From positions 1 to 64,000 of the forward strand of contig CANGEP010000005.1 in NCBI GenBank assembly GCA_947452905.1: 64,000 nucleotides of DNA, in the 5' to 3' direction. A program made the translations under genes and the position numbers. The notes under the pieces were generated by a model. That model was given only the letters and a program-made list of their open reading frames with translations. It was not told the origin of the DNA and searched no databases. Shown piece after piece: positions 61,065-64,000 of this stretch; position 1 is the stretch's first letter; each line of letters begins with the position of its first letter. Source of the DNA: Bacteroidota bacterium (lineage in GTDB: Bacteria; Bacteroidota; Bacteroidia; Chitinophagales; Chitinophagaceae).

Positions 61065-61945
61065 CTTTCTTGTATAATCATATCATACAAGTGATGTATT
61101 AAGCCATCCGCTAAGCCAATTTTAGGTACTAATACCTCATCCACATTGGTCCATTTAAAGATATTGGTATAAATAAGTAAGGCAGGCACAATAACCTCTG
61201 CTCTATCTTTTTTAATATTATATTTTTTCATTCTCTCTTCTACAGACAATTGAAGCATATCCTTATGCATATCTTTAACAGCATTTGCCTGCAAGTACTT
61301 ATCATCTTTGGATCTTAGTAAAGAGAAAATTTTATTGATATTACCCCCCGAGCCAATACCTGTAATATGGTTATATTTTTTAGCTATATTTTTACAAATA
61401 TCTTTAAGCTCTTCCCAGGTTTCGTCTTTAACCTTATCCGTTAATAAACGAACTGTTCCAATATTCACCGATTTTTGAAGTACAAGCTCATTATTATGGT
61501 AGAGTGTTAATTCGGTACTACCGCCACCTACATCCATATATAAGTAGCTATCGTTTTTATCTAATAATTCGGCAATATGATTCTCGTATATGATTTCGGC
61601 CTCTAATTCGCCCGAAATAATTTCAATTTCGATGCCAGTTTCAGTTTCAATTTCTTTGATAATTTCTTTGCTATTATCGGCGTCTCTCATGGCGCTTGTG
61701 GCACAAGCCATATAATGTTCTACTTCATATACCTTCATTAACTGCTTATAAGCTTTTATGGTATCTAGTAACATTTTACGTTTGCGACTACCAATAAAGC
61801 CTTTTTCAAAAACATCAAAACCTAATTGAAGAGGTATACGAACAATATTAATACGATTAAACTCGGTTTCTTTCCCTTTTTTCTCTACCTCGCTTATTAA
61901 AAGCCTAGCTGCGTTACTTCCTATATCAATGGCTGCGAGTATCAA
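61061..61945 (-). CDS. ppx: Exopolyphosphatase / Ppx-GppA family phosphatase
   Basis: 294 residues, at the short end of the family. The ASKHA-fold motifs are AIDIGSNAARLLI (phosphate-1), the catalytic glutamate region GELEAEIIYEN, YMDVGGGSTELTLY (phosphate-2) and GIGSGGNINKI. It releases phosphate from polyphosphate or converts pppGpp to ppGpp. It follows ppk by 4 bp on the same strand, so the two form an operon that makes and degrades polyphosphate. Confidence 0.9.
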   Translation of the reverse strand: MILAAIDIGSNAARLLISEVEKKGKETEFNRINIVRIPLQLGFDVFEKGFIGSRKRKMLLDTIKAYKQLMKVYEVEHYMACATSAMRDADNSKEIIKEIETETGIEIEIISGELEAEIIYENHIAELLDKNDSYLYMDVGGGSTELTLYHNNELVLQKSVNIGTVRLLTDKVKDETWEELKDICKNIAKKYNHITGIGSGGNINKIFSLLRSKDDKYLQANAVKDMHKDMLQLSVEERMKKYNIKKDRAEVIVPALLIYTNIFKWTNVDEVLVPKIGLADGLIHHLYDMIIQES

Positions 61946-61949
61946 TGTA

Positions 61950-64000
61950 TTATTTTTTTCCTTTTAAGTACAAATAGGTCTCTTCCTGAGATTTATATTT
62001 TCGACCCACCAAAGGTACATATTTATTAGCCAATTCGGTATCCAGAATCCTCGCCTTTTGATTGTCTTTAAGTTGAATATTTATAATATCTATCAACTCT
62101 TTTTTTAGTGTAGAATCTAATATGGGTATCGCTACTTCAATGCGGTGATCAAGGTTTCGCACCATCCAATCGGCACTGGATATAAATACTTTTTCAGCGC
62201 CCTTATTATGAAATATCATCACTCTTGCATGTTCTAAATATTGATCCACAATGCTAATGGCATTTAGTTTTTTGGTGAATTTATCATTATTTAATTGTAA
62301 GGTATTTATACCTCTTATAATTAGGTGCACCTCCACGTTTTCTTTCACTGCTTTATATAAATGCTCAATTAAAGTAATATCGGTAATTGAATTTAGCTTA
62401 ACCGTTATACTTGCTTTTTTTCCTTGTTTAGCATGTTTAATTTCATTGTTGATGAGCTCTATAATTGTATTTCTCATGTTGATAGGAGAAATAAGCAAGT
62501 TGCGCATTTTAACTATCGGCTTATCTCCCTGTTGCCAATTTTCCAAGTAATTAAATATTCGGTTAGATTCGTTCATAATGGCTACCGAAGAAGTAAACAA
62601 ACAATGATCGGCATAAACTTTGGCAGTTTTTTCGTTTAAATTACCTGTGCTAATAAATCCATATTTTACAATCTTATTGTTTACCTTTTTTTGAATTACA
62701 CAAAGTTTGGCATGCACTTTTTTATTAGGTACTCCTACTAAAACTCGAATACCTTCTTCTTCCATAATAGTTTTCCATTCTAAATTGGCTTCTTCGTCGA
62801 AACGTGCTTTTAATTCTAAAAAAACAGTTACCTGCTTCCCATTACGAGCAGCATTAATAAGGGCATTAATGACTTTCGAGTTGGAGGCTAATCGGTAGGC
62901 GGTAATTTTTATACTTGTAACTGTATCATCCATAGCAGCTTCTCTAAGCATATCAATTACTGGGTCATAAGAGTGATAAGGAAAATGCAGCATCACATCT
63001 TTTTTGAGTACCACTTCCGATATCAATTCCTTTTTCTTAAAAGCAGGATGTACAAGTGCTATTGGGCGAGCTGTTTTTACGGGGATAACATTTGGGAAAT
63101 CCATAAAATGCCTAAAATTATGAATATGACCTCCAGGTATAATACTGCTTTTACGCGTAAGGTTTAATTTCTTAATTAAGAATTCTAAAATTTCGGCGTT
63201 CATTTCTTTTTCGTACACAAATCGAACGGGTTTGCCTTTTCGTCTGTTTTTTATTCCCTTCGAAATTTTCTCTATAAAATTAATCCCTACTTCCTGATCT
63301 AAATCAATTTCGGCATCCTTGGTAATTTTAAATACATGCGCCTCAAACTTATTGTATTTAAAATGCGAAAAAATAATCGGGAGATTATATCTTATTAAAT
63401 CCTCGAGTAGTATAATATTGGATATACCTGCTTTTGCGGGCAATTGTATAAAACGACCTACTGATTTTGAAGGAATTTCGATGAGTGAAAACTTTTGGTC
63501 GTAAGCATTGTTTTTATGACTCATCACAATAGCCAAGTATAAACTCTTATCTCTTAAATAGGGTAATTCAAGAACATTCTCAATCATGAGAGGAATAATA
63601 TACGGACGCACTATATCGTCAAAATACTGTTTTACAAATATTTTTTGCTCAGGGGTTAATCTTTTATCATCCACCAATAATACCTTGTTAGCCTTTAATT
63701 CTTTGTTTATATTTTGCCAAATACGGTTAAACTCATTTTGTTGTTTAAGAACAATAGATTGTATTTGATCTAAGATGGCTTGCGGACTTTCAATTAAATC
63801 CATATTGGTAAAATGCCCTTTTTTGTTGGCAAAATCGGTCATTCTTTTAAGGGTGGCCACACGAACTCTAAAAAATTCGTCTAGATTATTGGAAAATATT
63901 CCTAAAAATCGAACTCGTTCACTTAATGGAACAGAAGTATCATTGGCTTCTTGTAATACTCTGGCATTAAAACTTAACCAACTAATATCTCTTGCTATAA
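61950..64000 (-). CDS. ppk1: Polyphosphate kinase PPK1, partial (extends beyond right edge)
   Basis: About 682 residues visible, with an open reading frame that reaches the right edge. The frame continues upstream of the GTG at 63860, through IARDISWLSFNARVLQEA, the conserved PPK1 N-terminus, so the true start lies beyond 64000, probably only a few residues away. Catalytic features: KVHAKLCVI (His autophosphorylation region), ISTGNLNEKTAKVYADH, and the C-terminal ISSADWMVRNLDHRIEVAIP. PPK1 makes polyphosphate reversibly from ATP. It heads an operon with ppx and may be served by phosphate-starvation regulation. Confidence 0.95.
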   Translation of the reverse strand, partial: IARDISWLSFNARVLQEANDTSVPLSERVRFLGIFSNNLDEFFRVRVATLKRMTDFANKKGHFTNMDLIESPQAILDQIQSIVLKQQNEFNRIWQNINKELKANKVLLVDDKRLTPEQKIFVKQYFDDIVRPYIIPLMIENVLELPYLRDKSLYLAIVMSHKNNAYDQKFSLIEIPSKSVGRFIQLPAKAGISNIILLEDLIRYNLPIIFSHFKYNKFEAHVFKITKDAEIDLDQEVGINFIEKISKGIKNRRKGKPVRFVYEKEMNAEILEFLIKKLNLTRKSSIIPGGHIHNFRHFMDFPNVIPVKTARPIALVHPAFKKKELISEVVLKKDVMLHFPYHSYDPVIDMLREAAMDDTVTSIKITAYRLASNSKVINALINAARNGKQVTVFLELKARFDEEANLEWKTIMEEEGIRVLVGVPNKKVHAKLCVIQKKVNNKIVKYGFISTGNLNEKTAKVYADHCLFTSSVAIMNESNRIFNYLENWQQGDKPIVKMRNLLISPINMRNTIIELINNEIKHAKQGKKASITVKLNSITDITLIEHLYKAVKENVEVHLIIRGINTLQLNNDKFTKKLNAISIVDQYLEHARVMIFHNKGAEKVFISSADWMVRNLDHRIEVAIPILDSTLKKELIDIINIQLKDNQKARILDTELANKYVPLVGRKYKSQEETYLYLKGKK

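Overview
The window looks like a chromosomal stretch from a Bacteroidota bacterium, most likely of the Chitinophagaceae type (the family level is an inference from overall protein flavour). Supporting this are a SusC/SusD pair, further TonB-dependent outer-membrane proteins, lineage-typical families (DUF5686, DUF5777, the tRNA_anti-like OB fold, PepSY_TM), export signals that end in AQ, low G+C, start codons without Shine-Dalgarno sequences, and promoter boxes of the TAnnTTTG type. No tRNA, rRNA, CRISPR array, insertion sequence or phage gene was seen. Except for one toxin-antitoxin antitoxin, no DNA-binding regulator is encoded.

Left edge (1-1140): a mobile-looking spot. A HigB-type toxin runs off the left edge on the minus strand, and a complete toxin-antitoxin pair (380-1031) lies divergently on the plus strand. 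The plus-strand pair sits between two imperfect direct repeats exactly 900 bp apart, each followed by a terminator hairpin.

1149-14872: mostly single housekeeping or envelope genes: a secreted esterase, several VOC and GNAT proteins, DoxX, a VanZ fusion, a DOPA-dioxygenase-type extradiol enzyme, a large DUF5686 outer-membrane protein, a YdeI protein with a C-terminal CDGSH iron-sulfur motif, a secreted glutamate-racemase homologue, and katG. 14977-21853: an ApbE-DUF2271 protein plus a PepSY membrane protein (a probable extracytoplasmic flavin/iron redox module), a GH3 glucosidase, then two beta-barrel proteins and a half-size MFS protein.

22802-27348: a tight six-gene envelope operon with two lipoproteins carrying heme-binding motifs, YceI, a DUF5777 barrel, an OB-fold protein and a carboxylesterase. 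It is one of two candidate undescribed systems here. 27425-44331: rhlE, phnA, arginase, a GH32 fructan hydrolase, an LTA-synthase-like phosphotransferase, a plug-domain protein without a barrel, small stress-type proteins, a pseudouridine synthase, secreted hydrolases and a threonine dehydratase.

44595-54737: a SusC/SusD pair closed by two tandem terminators, an amino-acid permease with an arginine-deiminase-like enzyme, a CLC protein with fluoride-type signatures, and a beta-carbonic anhydrase. 54782-64000: a GH29 fucosidase, then a TonB receptor, a beta-helix-like surface lipoprotein and a small heme-motif lipoprotein, ending in ppx and ppk. The TonB receptor promoter carries five half-sites with a 10-11 bp period that look like a Pho box, so this may be a phosphate-starvation uptake locus linked to polyphosphate storage. 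It is the second candidate system.
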